Of a DNA stretch of 64,000 nucleotides, positions 47,010 through 58,400 are shown one piece after another. The stretch spans positions 191,981,726 to 192,045,725 of the forward strand of contig NC_134400.1 in the NCBI RefSeq assembly GCF_050003625.1, read 5' to 3'. The position numbers were made by a program, and so were the translations under genes. Under the pieces are notes generated by a model. The model was not told the origin of the DNA. It saw only the letters and a list, made by a program, of their open reading frames with translations, and did not search any database. Source of the DNA: Haematobia irritans. Its lineage: Eukaryota > Arthropoda > Insecta > Diptera > Muscidae. Each line of letters starts with the position of its first letter. The stretch's first letter is position 1.

Positions 47010-48205
47010 AAGGGTGATACGGTCAAAATTTGGTCAAGGGAAAACGCGTGTAAATCGGTGAAATCGTTTATTTAAAAAATCAAATTAAATTTCTTTTTCA
47101 AGTTCAATTAGTATAAAATTCAGGAAAAATATTCAGTTAGGCTTTCGCTTTTCCAAATCCGAATTGCCGGGCCTCACGCTTGACACCTGCCATCAGATTT
47201 TGTACAGCCACCTTGTCCACCTTCTTCGCCGCAAAAAGCCAGTTTGCCTTGAACTGCTGCTCGTCCTTATCAGTTTTTTGGTCTTCTTTATGTTCCGCTT
47301 GACAATAGCCCAGTATTTCTCAATTGGGCGGAGCTCTGGCGTGTTGGGAGGGTTCTTGTCCTTGGGAACCACCTGCACGTTGTTGGCGGCGTACCACTCC
47401 ATGGCCTTTCAGGAAAGGAAAGCAGACGTTTATTCAAACACCCTTTCACGTAAATTTCTTGGTTGACAGTCCCGGAAGCTATGAAAATGCTGCTTTTCAA
47501 GCCACAGATACAGATGGCTTGCCAAACCAGATATTTCTTTGCGAACTTTTACAGTTTTATGTGCTTGAAAATATTTGCTACTCCTGTCCCGGAAGCTGCT
47601 TGTAGTCGGCTTTGACGTAGGTTTCGTCGTCTATTACCACGCAGTCAAACTTCGTCAGCATCGTCGTGTACAGTCTCCGCGATCGCGCTTTGGCCGTCGT
47701 ATTTTGTTTATCATCTCGATTTGGAGTCACTACCTTCTTGTAAGTCGATAGTTCGGCTCGTTTTTTGGCTCGATGCACGGTTGTAGACGATACACCCAGC
47801 TTATTTGCGGCATCTCGGAGAGAGAGGTTAGGGTTTCGCTTGAAACTACCGGCAACTCTCTTTGTCGTCTCAGCGGCTTCCGGTTTTCGATTTCCCCCCG
47901 ATCCAGACTTCCTGGCTGTCGACAAACGTTCCCCAAACACTTTAATTACATTTGTTACGGTTGATTTGGCAACTTTTAGCGATTTTGCCTGCTTTTTCGT
48001 GCGAGTAGCTCGGATTTTCGCGATGCGCGAGCAAAATTTTATACGCTGCTCTTCTTGCTTGTACGGCATTTTGACAACTGAAGAGTGAATTCCAAAATCA
48101 AAATAGGAGCAACATTCTACACACACACACACCTTCAAAATGAGGGGTGTTCAGGTTTTTTAAATTCAAAATTGAAAGAAATACGTCAAGTTTATATTGA
48201 CCCTT
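47010..48205 (-). mobile_element. Tc1-like DD37E element, copy A (deleted)
   Basis: 1196 bp, flanked by TA at 47008-47009 and 48206-48207. The left end reads AAGGGTGATACGGTCAAAAT and the right end has a shortened match (ATATTGACCCTT). The empty site is known: GGAACTGTGTATCTGAAGTT occurs intact at 46187-46206 in the sister repeat block. Confidence 0.92.
47200..48069 (-). pseudogene. DD37E Tc1-like transposase, copy A
   Basis: Starts at 48069 (MPYKQEEQRIK). N-terminal helix-turn-helix domains are recognisable: KSLKVAKSTVTNVIKVFGER, LSLRDAANKLGVSSTTVHRA. The first catalytic block is VVIDDETYVKAD. Compared with copy B it lacks about 28 bases after the GQE codons and a larger segment that contained the second catalytic Asp. 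The third acidic residue survives in PELRPIEKYW (about 47335). A one-base shift also occurs near residue 13. It cannot encode an active transposase. Confidence 0.88.
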
Positions 48206-48340
48206 TATCTGAAGTTTCGACTCTCGTTAAAGTGTATTTCCGAATGTCTCTGTTGGGGGAACTGTATAACTGAGGTCTTAGCCGTGTCATTGGAAAAAAT
48301 CCGTCAGCTGTCTGGCTAGCGGTTTATGTTAGTAATGATA
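48206..48340 (+). repeat. GATC-type minisatellite, resumed
   Basis: Continues the sister block interrupted by the Tc1-like element (TATCTGAAGTTTCGACTCTC and on), ending at CCGTCAGCTGTCTGGCTAGC as the first block does at 46290-46309. Confidence 0.85.
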
Positions 48341-49636
48341 GCACCCTAAAGTCAGTTGCAATACATATCAGCCACATTTAAATTAGATTTCATAATTTCA
48401 CGACCAATTAATTTTAAGTGGAATTTCTACTTACTACCTCACAACCGCCAACTACTTAAAATAATTATAATTATCTAGTAGAATTTAATACGCAATCGAA
48501 CGGGCCGAACTTTCGTTCGTATTTAATTATTACGGCAAATATTGCAGCATAGCCCTGGGTAAATCGACACATGTGTTTTTGTTATTTTGATATTTAATTA
48601 TCTCTGTAATATAGTAGTAAACACCCTAAATTCCTATTTTAATAGCTTAGTTATTATGGTTATTTATTTAACATAAATACATGCATATGCATGCACACTA
48701 ATCATCATCAAATAACAATGAATTCTATTTAAACAATATGCGTTTCAATTATTTATTGACAGCTCAGTTTGTCACATTTTATGTGATATAATTCAATAAA
48801 TAATGGCAAATTACTGCCTTTTCAGATTTGCATATAATTTGCAATTTCAATTTTAATGCAATATAATTTAGTAAATAAAAGCTGAATTATTTTGACTTAT
48901 TAAAATAGGATGTGGAATGACAACGATACTAAATAAAGTCAAATAAAATTGAAAATTGAATGTCGTTGGTTGCATTTCCCTTTCTGTGAGGGTTGTTTTA
49001 GTTTTGAGGATATGATATAATTGCACATTATGATCTGGAACCTGAGATTTGCGAAATATTTACCTACTGACCTTTTACGTTAAAAACATGTTCTACTATA
49101 TAATATATATTTTATGTCCCCATTATATATTCTTATCGGTGTTCCATGCAGTAGTTGCCCATTTCCTGGTTTAGTTGCGCAATAAATGAGAATAAGCTTT
49201 TGGGTACGTGTATCGTACATTTGGTTTTCGCATTTCACTTTAAGTCACTTCAAGCATGCTGTACTTTTTCCCAAATAAATATGCCAATCAAGACTTCGTT
49301 TTTTTTTGTCCTACTTTCATTTCTTTTATCTTAAAATAAACTTCAAAATTTATTCAACACGCAGTCGAGAAATATTTTTGTAGTAGAAAAAAAGCACGAA
49401 AACATATGTTCAAACATGGATAACAAAATGTGGCAAAGTGGAAGAGAAGGCAAAAAAAGTGACATACAGTGGTTCGAATGAATAACAATTAAGATTCCCT
49501 CGTAGTTAAAGGCCTTAGAGGCTAGGAAATTGTTGAGGAAGTCGATGACTACGACAAATCGTGTTCTTCGGATCAGCCATCAAAACAGATTGAAATCTCA
49601 TCATCACTTCTTCCTAAGTTCGAGAGATCCCCAACT
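48341..49636. other. unassigned AT-rich DNA
   Basis: About 1.3 kb without a recognisable repeat or gene; it may be unique sequence. A palindromic ATGCATATGCATGCA lies at about 48680-48695. No open frame is worth reporting. Confidence 0.5.
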
Positions 49637-49648
49637 TAAATGTCCCTA

Positions 49649-49995
49649 GGTTAGGTTAGGTTATGTGGCAGCCCGATGTATCAGGCTCACTTAGACTATT
49701 CAGTCCATTGTGATACCACAGTGGTGAACTTCTCTCTTATCACTGAGTGCTGCCCGATTCCATGTTAAGCTCAATGACAAGGGACCTCCTTTTTATAGCC
49801 GAGTCCGAACGGCGTTACACATTGCAGTGAAACCACTTAGAGAAGCTTTGTAACCCTCAGAAATGTCACCAGCATTACTGAGGTGGGATAATCCACCGCT
49901 GAAAAACTTTTTGGTGTTCGGTCGTAGCAGGAATCGAACCCACGACCTTGTGTATGCAAGGCGGGCATGCTAACCATTGCACCACGGTGGCTCCC
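49649..49995 (-). mobile_element. tRNA-derived SINE, copy 5
   Basis: Full-length (347 bp), reverse orientation, with the tail as GGTTAGGTTAGGTTA at the left and the pol III head at the right. Exact 12-bp target duplication TAAATGTCCCTA (49637-49648 and 49996-50007). Confidence 0.96.
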
Positions 49996-50164
49996 TAAAT
50001 GTCCCTAAAGATTAACGGGGTTTCACAGTGGCCGAGATAAATTCAGTCGTCTACAGGATTTTTGTAAGAAGCCACTAAACACGGGGAAAAGATACTCTGT
50101 ATAAAGGTATCAGTAGGGAAATTGGACATCGAAAATTCTCAGTTGTAAAACTGCGGATCTAAAG

Positions 50165-50514
50165 GGAGCCACCGTGGTGCAATGGTTAGCATGCCCGCCT
50201 TGCATATACAAGGTCGTGGGTTCGATTCCCGCTTCGACCGAACACCAAAAAGTTTTTCAGCGGTGGATTATCCCACCTCAGTAATGCTGGTGACATTTCT
50301 GAGGGTTTCAAAGCTTCTCTAAGTGATTTCACTGCAATGTGGAACACCGCTCGGACTCGGCTATAAAATGGAGATCCCTTGTCATTGAGCTTAACATGGA
50401 ATCGGAAAGCACTCAGTGATAAGAGAGAAGTTCACCAATGTGGTATCACAATGGACTAAATAGTATAAGTGAGCCTGATACATCGGGCTGCCACCTAACC
50501 TAACCTAACCTAAC
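50165..50514 (+). mobile_element. tRNA-derived SINE, copy 6
   Basis: Full-length with intact A and B boxes and a four-unit CCTAA tail, followed at 50523 by an inverted GGTTAGGTTAGG tract. A possible short target duplication CTAAAG overlaps the tail. Confidence 0.92.
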
Positions 50515-50995
50515 CTAAAGATAGGTTAGGTTAGGTAGAAGTGTAGATCGGAAGATATCAGTGATGGAATTGTAGATTCAAAGGACCCAATGGTGGAACT
50601 GTAGATCCAAAAGTCTCTTTGGTGGAACTGCAGATAAGAAGGCCTCAGTGTTGGAATTGTTGATTGGAAGATATTAGTGATTAAACCATAGATGCGAAGG
50701 TCTCTGCGATTAAACTGTGAATCTGAAGTATCAGTGGTGAAAGTATATATCCGAAAGTGTCTGTGGTGGAACTATATATCGGATGATTGTAGTTTAGAAG
50801 ATATCAGTGGTGGTAATCCAAAGAATTTGTGGTGGCAATGTAGATCGCAAGATCTCAGTGGTGGAAATGTAGATTCGGAAGTCACAATGGTGGCACTGTG
50901 GATCCAAAGGCCTTTGTGGTGGAACTATAGTACCAAAGTTTTAAGTAGATCAGAATATCTCAGGATTGGAATTGTAGATTATAAGATTTTAGTGG

Positions 50996-51133
50996 TTTTG
51001 TCATTGAGCTTAACATGGAATCGGGCAGCACTTAGTGATAAGAGAAGTTCAGCAATGTGGCATCACAATGGACTGAATAGTCTAAGTGAGCCTGATAAAT
51101 CGGGCTGCCACCTAACCTAACCTAACCTAACCT
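50996..51133 (+). mobile_element. 5'-truncated SINE, copy 7
   Basis: Only the 3' 138 bp are present (from CATTGAGCTTAACATGGAAT to the CCTAA tail), yet it is flanked by an exact 13-bp duplication AAGATTTTAGTGG (50983-50995 and 51134-51146). It is a genuine insertion that was truncated during reverse transcription. Confidence 0.95.
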
Positions 51134-51165
51134 AAGATTTTAGTGGTGGAACTGTAGATCCGAGA

Positions 51166-51653
51166 CTTGCGCCGAGTACTTTTGGTCGGCGGCTGACAAA
51201 AAATACGCTGCGGCGGCTCGAAGCCGGCTCATAGGCGATAGATTTTGGCGATATCGGCGGCTTCAATGAAACAAAAATGTTTTCTGATCATCACTTTTCA
51301 CTTTACGATACATACATTGAACCTAAAATAGTACGTAATTGCGTCCTCTACGCAAACAGTAGAATTACCCTGTAAATACGGTACTTTTTCACAGTAAATG
51401 AATGTGAAATGTGAATGAAATGTTCATTAAAACTGAACAGTAAATAAATAAAAAAATTCCTTCGAACTTATAAAATAATTTAGAGCTTACACTTTTTTGA
51501 AAAACTTCGAAAAAAACGCATTTTTTCGGCGACTTTGTGAATTCATTCAGCGGCTTATTTTAAGCCGTTTCCAGCCGTAAAAATCTCGGCGGTGGCAGCT
51601 CGTAAATACCGTCGGCGGCTCGCCGAAGCCGGCTTGAAATCGGCTGGCGCAAG
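51166..51653. mobile_element. MITE with CTTGCGCC ends and GGCGGCT subterminal repeats
   Basis: 488 bp with 8-bp perfect inverted ends CTTGCGCC/GGCGCAAG. Each end carries clustered GGCGGCT and GCCGGCT motifs, and the middle is AT-rich. It is markedly GC-richer at the ends than its host array. No coding capacity. Family unknown to me. Confidence 0.75.
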
Positions 51654-51869
51654 ATTCTGCTGCAGGTATCTGCGATGAAACGGTGTATCTGAAGTCTGAG
51701 TGGTAGGATTGTAGATCCAATGATCTCAGTTGAGGCATTGTAGATCGGAAGCTCTTAGTGGTGGAAGAGCAGATCCGAAGATCTCAGTGTTGGTATTGTG
51801 GATAGGAACATCTCTGTGGTAGAACTATAGATCCAAGATTCTCTGCGGTCGAACTGTATTTCTGTGCAC

Positions 51870-52368
51870 TCAAAAAAATATTTTTCTGATTCAATCACGA
51901 AATTAATTGATCCAATTAATTTTTTAATTGAAATGTCTTCAATCACGAAAATGATAGTATCAATCACAGTTTTAATTGGGCATAGAAAAAATCCTTGATT
52001 AAAAAATTAATTGATGTCATTAGCAATTTTCAATTAATTTTTTAATTGATTCAATTAAAAATTTAATTGATTTTGAATGCAAACCCCAATTAATTTTTTA
52101 TTTAAAAAGGTAACTATTTTCAACTACTTTCTGAATTGGCTTAGAGTTTTTATTTTGATTAAGAAATGTTTATCACTTTTTTAACTGACTTAGTCTTCTG
52201 AATTTGATTAAAAAGTTAATTCTATCAATTAATTTTCATTGACTTAATTAACCTAATGTTTCTATCTTGATTAAAAAGTTAATTGTATCAATTAATTTAT
52301 TAATTGCAAAACATTCAACATCAATTAACTTTTTAATTGGAAATATTCTGGTGATATTTTTTTCTGTG
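51870..52368. mobile_element. AT-rich foldback MITE
   Basis: The ends are CACTCAAAAAAATAT and, inverted, CACAGAAAAAAATAT. The interior is dominated by AATTAATTTTTTAATTGA palindromes in many variants. It is inserted in a GATC-type unit whose uninterrupted form (CTGTGGTTGAA) is seen at 52790. Confidence 0.75.
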
Positions 52369-53070
52369 TGGTTGAACTGTACATCGGAAGATCTCAGTGG
52401 TGGAATTGTACCTTCGACGACCTTATTGCTGGAACTGTGATCCGGAGGTCTCTGTGGTGGAACTGTATGTAGGAAGATCTTAGTTTTGGGATTGTAGTTC
52501 GGAAGATTTCAGTGGGTGAAGTGTTTCTACGAATGTCTCTGAGATTGAACTGTGTATCTGAAGTCTCAGCGCTGGAAGTGTATCTCTGAAAGTCTCGGCG
52601 GTTGAATTGTTTATCTGCGGATCTCAGTGGTGGGATCGCGATGATCTCAGTGGATCAAAGATCTCTGTAGGTCGGAAGATCTGAGTGGTGGAAGAGTCGC
52701 TCCGAAGATCTCTGTGTTGGAATTGTGAATTGGGAGATATCAGCCGTAGAACTGCAGTTCCGAAGGTCTCTGCGGTGGAACTGTATATCTGTGGTTGAAG
52801 TGTACATCGGAATATTTCAGTGGCGGAAGTGTAGATCACAAGGTTTCTGCAATGGAACTGTGTATCTCAAGTTTCTTAGGAAGAAGTGTATCTCCGAATG
52901 TCTTTGCGGTGGATCTGTACATCGGAAGCTCTCAGTAGTGGGATCGTAGCTCAGAAAAATTTTGTGACGGCATTGTAGATGGGAATATTTATGTGGTCGA
53001 ACTGTAGATCCGAAGATCTCGGTGGTGGCAATGTACATCGGAAGATCTCAGCGGTGGAAGTATAGCTAGA

Positions 53071-53413
53071 GAGCCACCGTGGTGCAATGGTTAGCATGCC
53101 CGCCTTGCATACACAAGGTCGTGGGTTCGATTCTTGCTTCGACCGAACACCAAAAAGTTTTTCGGTGGATTATCCCACCTCAGTAATGCTGGTGACATTT
53201 CTGAGGATTTCAAAGCTTCTCTAAATGGTTTCACTGCGATGTGGAACGCCGTTCGGACTCCGCTATAAAAAGGAGGTCCCTTGTCATTGAGCTTAACATG
53301 GAATCGGGCAGCACTCAGTGATAAGAGAGAAGTTCACCAATGTGGTATCACAATGGGCTGAATAGTCTAAGTGAGCCTGATACATCGGGCTGCCACCTAA
53401 CCTAACCTAACCT
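53071..53413 (+). mobile_element. tRNA-derived SINE, copy 8
   Basis: Full-length apart from a small deletion after AAAAGTTTTTC. A box TGGTGCAATGG and B box GGTTCGATTC are present, with a three-unit CCTAA tail. The flanks share AGTATA (about 53059 and 53414), a weak target duplication. Confidence 0.92.
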
Positions 53414-55130
53414 AGTATATCTACGAATGTCTCTGCGATGGAACTGTGTATCTGAAGTCTCAGCAGTGGACGTGTATCTACTAATGTCTCTGCGGTGGAA
53501 TTGTTTATTGGAGAATCTCTGTGATGGAATGCCGAAGAGCTAAGTGGGGGAACTGTAGATCCAAAGATCACAGTTGTACCTTTGAAGATCTCAGTGGTGG
53601 AATTGTAGTTCAGAAGATTTTAGTGATGACATTGTGGATGGGACGATCACAGTGGTGGAACTGTAGAACCGAAGATCTCAACGGTGGCATTGTAGATAGA
53701 AAGGTGGACCTCTGAGACGTAGGTCTCTCTGACGGAGTTTTGTCTGAAGTCTCAGCAGTGGAAGTGTATCTCCGAATGTCTCTGTAAGCGAACTGTATAT
53801 CGGAAGATCTCAGTGACGGTTATGTAATTTCAGAAGATCTCAGTTGTGGGATTGTAGTTTGCAAGATCTCAGTCTCTCTATGTCGGAATTGTGGATTGAA
53901 AGAACTCAGTTGTAGTATTGCGGATCCGCAAGTCTCTGTGGTGGAACTGTAAATCTGTGGTTGAACTGTACATCGGTAGGTCTAAGGTGGAATTTTACAT
54001 TCGAAGATCTGAGTGGAAGAACTGTGATCCGGAGGTCTCTATGGTGAAACTGTGTATCGCAGAAATGTCATCGGGAGATCGCAGTGATGAAATCGGATGT
54101 ACTGATCCGATGATCTCAATAGGATAATTGTATTTGTGAAGGCTTCAGTGGTGGAACTGTACATCGGAAGTATTCTGTGGTGGAACTGTAGATTCCAAGG
54201 GCTGTCTGGCAGAACTGTAGTTCTGAATATTACAGTGGAAAAATGTAAATCTGAAAATCTAAGTTCTGGAACTGTAAATTCGAAGATCTTAGTTGCGAAA
54301 TTGTGAATCTGAAGATCTCTGTGGCGAACTTGTAGATCCGGAATTTTCAGCGATGGAGCTGCAGATCCAAAGATCTCACTGGTGGAACAGGAAATCAGAA
54401 GTCAAACTGGTCTAACTATAGATCTGTAGTTCTGGTGGAACTGAATTTGGAAAGATCTCAGATGAGAAACTACAGACTCGAAGATCTCAATTCTGGAACT
54501 GTGGCGGAATTGTAGATGGGTAAATTTCAGTGGTAGAACTGCAGATCCGAAGGTCTCAGTGGTGGAAGCGCAAATCTCAGTGGTGGTTCTGTACAGCTGA
54601 AAGTCTCGTTGGTAGATCTGTGAAGCTGAAGATCTCAGCAGTGGAACGGTAGATCCGAAATTCTTAGTATTAGTGGAACTCAATATCTGAAGATCTCAGT
54701 GATGGAATTGTAGATCGAAGGATCTCAGTTTCAGAACTGTAGATTCGAAGATCGCAGAAGTGAAATTGTAGATCCGTTGGCCTCAGTGGTGGCGTTGTAG
54801 ATCTAAAGATCTCAATTGTGGAAAGCCGGACATCTCTGTGATCAAATTCTAAATTCGAAGATTTCTGTTGTGAAAACTATAGATCTGAAGGACTTATTTG
54901 TGGAACTGAAGATCAAAAAATCTCAGTGCCGGAAATATAGGTCGGTGGATCTCAGTGACAGAAATATACAAGATCTCAGTAGGGGGAGTATAGAAACTAA
55001 GGTCTCAGTTGTGGAACTGTAGATCCGAAGGTCTGAGTTGTGTAATTGCAAATAGAGTTATCTCAGATGTTCAACTATACATCGCCCGAGATCAGTGGTT
55101 TAACTGTTGAATCAGAAGTCTCAGTGCTAG

Positions 55131-56079
55131 TGTGTGTTACACGCCCAAAAGCGAGTACCCTAACACGCTTATAAATACGAAATTTAGTTAAATCGATAAG
55201 CAATCAGCCACAAGGAGAACAATAGACTAATAAAAAGCAAGCAGTATGATGCTGTGTTGTCCCAATTCTCTGTCAATGTCTTTTCCGAGTCCTTCCGCTA
55301 CAAAATGTCAATAATATGTATCTCTCAAGACTGTTTGAGGATTGCGTTGGTACTCAGTTTCAATCTAAATCATTCTGGTGGGTTGGAGCATGCTGACTGA
55401 CTAGTGAATCGTTTGTTCCCTTGTCTGCTGGTAGATTAGTACATGTCAATCAACAATAAACAGCTCTCAGCCGATTGCAATTTTTACTATGTATATCAAA
55501 AATTTGCAGAGATTATCAACGCCGATCCGAATTTTTAAAATAGTCAGCTAAAAAAGATAGACAAGGATTAAATTTGTCGATCGCTTCGTATGGAGTATTT
55601 CAGAAATTTGACCGAAATAATTCATCGTCGAATTACATCTGTCAGAAGTCTGTATCTATACCAACTGATGGACGGACATATTGAGATCGTTCTCCATATG
55701 TTGGGAGATTGATATTTCCATATATTACAAACGAGTAGTTCACGACTTCGACCATGATTTATAAAACCACTGTCCCTCGAATAACCACACTAAGCGAGAT
55801 GGCCATAAATTCAAACTTAAGCCTGTTCGCGCATAAAATTTACCAGTTTAATTCACCTTTCTAGGGGTCTATGCATATTGCAAACCTTTTCCATTTTATT
55901 TTCACCCAAAAATCAAATAAGAAAAAAAAACGAAGAAAATGCCATCGTTCAAGAAAGCAAACATAAGCCACCAGGACAAGGACTATTTTTTGTTTTTGCT
56001 TCTCTTACCTAAGGTGTTTCATTATCAAAGTGGGCTAGAAAGCTTAAATGATCCATTTCTTAGGTTTGCGGCAATCACA
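55131..56079. other. unassigned
   Basis: No recognisable repeat or gene after the minisatellite. Open frames are short; nothing here supports a function. Confidence 0.45.
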
Positions 56080-57060
56080 CACGGTTGAAAAAGACTGTTT
56101 TTCATATGTTTGGCTATAAACATTATATGTTTGGAACACAAATTTTTAAACACAATATTTTTGAGTGCAAGCATATAATGTTCATAAACTAGCATAACAT
56201 GTTTGGGACATATATGTTAATATGTTAGAACATATTATGTTTGGGACATAAAATTTTTGTAAATATAATATGCTTGAATGCAAACATATATTAATTTAGA
56301 AATAGCCTATAAACATATATGTGTTTAGTAGCTTGGAGCGCTATTTAACAGGGAGCGATATTGAATTAAGTTGGTGGTTGTTGCTTGTTATTACAAAATT
56401 AACATTTTATTTTTCCTTGGGCAATTGATCAGCTACTTCTTTGATCCTTACAAACTGTGTGGTCCGCTGTTCGAATCCCCGTCCGGCAAAAGGTAAAATT
56501 AAAATAAAAAAAAATAAAAAACAAAATTGAATAATTTCTTCTACAATGTTTGTATTACAGAAAAAGGTGCTAAGAACTAAAAAATCTCGTGGAAGTGAGA
56601 AAGATGTCGGGGAATATACAACTGGGCAGAAACAAAATTTTGAGCATTCAGGTCGAAAACCTATGTTGTTAGCACCTATATTACCTGTTTATTTTCATAA
56701 TTCATTATGATTGTAAATATATAAATAAATAAGTAAAATTTTGAGCACAATATTGTTTGGGAGAATTTTTTTTAAGCATATAATATTTTTGGGTGCAAAA
56801 TGCTTCCAAACATATTATATGGTCACATAATAACATATTGTTTTTTGGAAGACAACATTATTGAATTTGGATGCAAAAATACAAAATGTTTGGAACTTAG
56901 ACTACCCAAACATATATTGTTTAGACCAATATGCTTTCAAACATATTATATATTGGTAGAGATCAAACATATAAATGTTTGGGCAATACCCAAAAATATA
57001 TATGCTTGAAGCAAAATATGTTTGGGAGTATATGTTACAGAAGCGATTTTTTGTGAGCGT
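56080..57060. mobile_element. MITE-like element rich in TATGTTTGG
   Basis: Many copies of CATATTATGTTTGGGA and its complement occur at both sides, with a unique middle (56340-56700). The ends (CACACGGTTGAAAAAGACTG and, at the right, CGATTTTTTGTGAGCGTGCA) show only weak inverted similarity. The middle holds a tRNA-like T-arm, GTTCGAATCCCCGTCCGGCA (56470-56489). Confidence 0.6.
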
Positions 57061-57534
57061 GCAGGTAAGAATAATATACGTGTGTGTGAGTATCTGCAAG
57101 AACGAGTGAGAAAGTGTGAGTGATTGTATTTGAGCATTTTTATCTGCTTACTTTTCACTTGCTTGATACACTTTTCGCAATGTGAAGTTCATCTTGGTAT
57201 AGAAACGTGACTTGATTGCCTGAACGTTGTAGATATAGGTGCCAGTTATACATGGGAAAGGAACAAAAAAAAAAACGAAAACAAAAACAAAAATGCCACA
57301 TAACGTAAACCAACCTTAATCTTTTTAAGAATTGTCTTTGGCCTTTGGTGTTTGGTAGCTTTAGGCTATACCTTGGAGATGTTTATTTCTATCACTATGG
57401 GGGTGAGATATGAAATGTTATCCCCTAAAAATAAAGAAGCTTTACTTGCAAAATATTTAAAAAAGGTTTAAATCGAACCGCCTTGACTAAATTTAGAATC
57501 GACAGATTGTCATAGAAGGGAATATTATAAAATA
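57061..57534. other. unassigned
   Basis: AT-rich DNA between the MITE-like element and the RpL10 retrocopy. No target duplication for the retrocopy is evident. Confidence 0.45.
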
Positions 57535-57666
57535 TTTTTTTTTTATAAAATTTTATTTATTTAAACAAATTTCTATATATTTCACAAAAGATGTTCACTT
57601 GTGTTGTTCCTTCTTTCATTGTTGTTTAACAACAATTTGCGACACATATACACCAAACCATGTTAT

Positions 57667-58322
57667 TTAAGCATAAAGATCACGTTGAGCCTTTTCCCAG
57701 GCAGCCATGGGTCCATGTTCTGGCCTGTATTTAACGTTGCAACCATCAGGTTCGAAACGGTTCTCATCACGCAATTCCTCGTAACGCTCACGTTCGTATT
57801 TGGTGAAACCCCATTTCTTCGAGACATAGATCTTTTGGCGACCAGGGAACTTGAACTTGGCACGACGGAGAGCCTCAATAACTTGAGCCTTGTATCTGTC
57901 ACTGGAACGCACCGACATGATGGGTTGTCCAATGCGTACACGGGCTACAGTACCTTGGGGTTTGCCGAAGGCACCACGCATTCCAGTTTGGAGCCTATCA
58001 GCTCCGGCACACGATAACATTTTATTGATGCGAATGACGTGGAAGGGATGCAAACGCATACGGATGTGGAATTGATCCTTACCGCAGAATTTCACCAAGT
58101 ATTTGTTGCAGCAAATGCGGCCAGCTTCCAAGGCTTCACTGCTAAGTTGTTCATATTCGTCAGAGACTAAATGCTCGCACAGAGGAAATCTTCTACGCCA
58201 GCCTTCTTTCTGCCCAAATCGAAGATACGAATTTTGGGATCGGGTACACCACGACAGAAACGTGATTTTGGGTATGGCTTATTTTTGCAGTAACGATAAC
58301 ATCTCGCTGGACGGCGACCCAT
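57667..58322 (-). pseudogene. RpL10: RpL10 (ribosomal protein uL16) processed pseudogene
   Basis: An intronless copy running from an ATG at 58322 to a TAA at 57667. It spans 656 nt, one base short of the 218-codon-plus-stop length expected for fly RpL10. The N-terminal part reads [20 protein letters not shown] and continues normally to [11 protein letters not shown] missing C near 58184 then shifts the frame into an early stop, and the normal frame resumes and stays open to the C-terminus. Upstream is a 5' leader starting with a TOP-like CTTTTTCTGAC. Downstream are AATAAA (57552-57557) and an A10 tract (57535-57544, as read on the minus strand). Together this is the signature of a reverse-transcribed mRNA. 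The alternative is a real gene with a sequencing error; missing introns and the A tract argue against that. Confidence 0.8.
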
Positions 58323-58400
58323 TTTTCCAACCGAACTTTACTCCGTCAGAAAAAGAAAGAAAGAAAAGAAAGAAATAAGAAAAATTCAAATTTTCTAAAC

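Larger units (their letters stand above)
50100..55130 (+). repeat. 29-bp GATC-type minisatellite, second block
   Basis: Long degenerate array of the same 29-bp unit as 44581-47009 (GTGGAACTGTAGATCCGAAG, ATCTCAGTGGTGG), interrupted by SINEs (50165, 50996, 53071) and two MITEs (51166-51653, 51870-52368). Many short open frames rich in WWNC and GRSQ motifs are translations of the unit and are not genes. Confidence 0.88.

Noticed and set aside
47164..47466. Plus-strand open frame over the Tc1-like element
   Set aside because: Shadow of the minus-strand transposase.
50692..55022. Open frames with repeated WWNC/GRSQ motifs
   Set aside because: Direct translations of the GATC-type 29-bp unit in shifting frames.
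57667..58131. A functional 154-residue RpL10-like gene
   Set aside because: The frame begins inside the protein; the true start at 58322 is separated by a one-base deletion and a stop.
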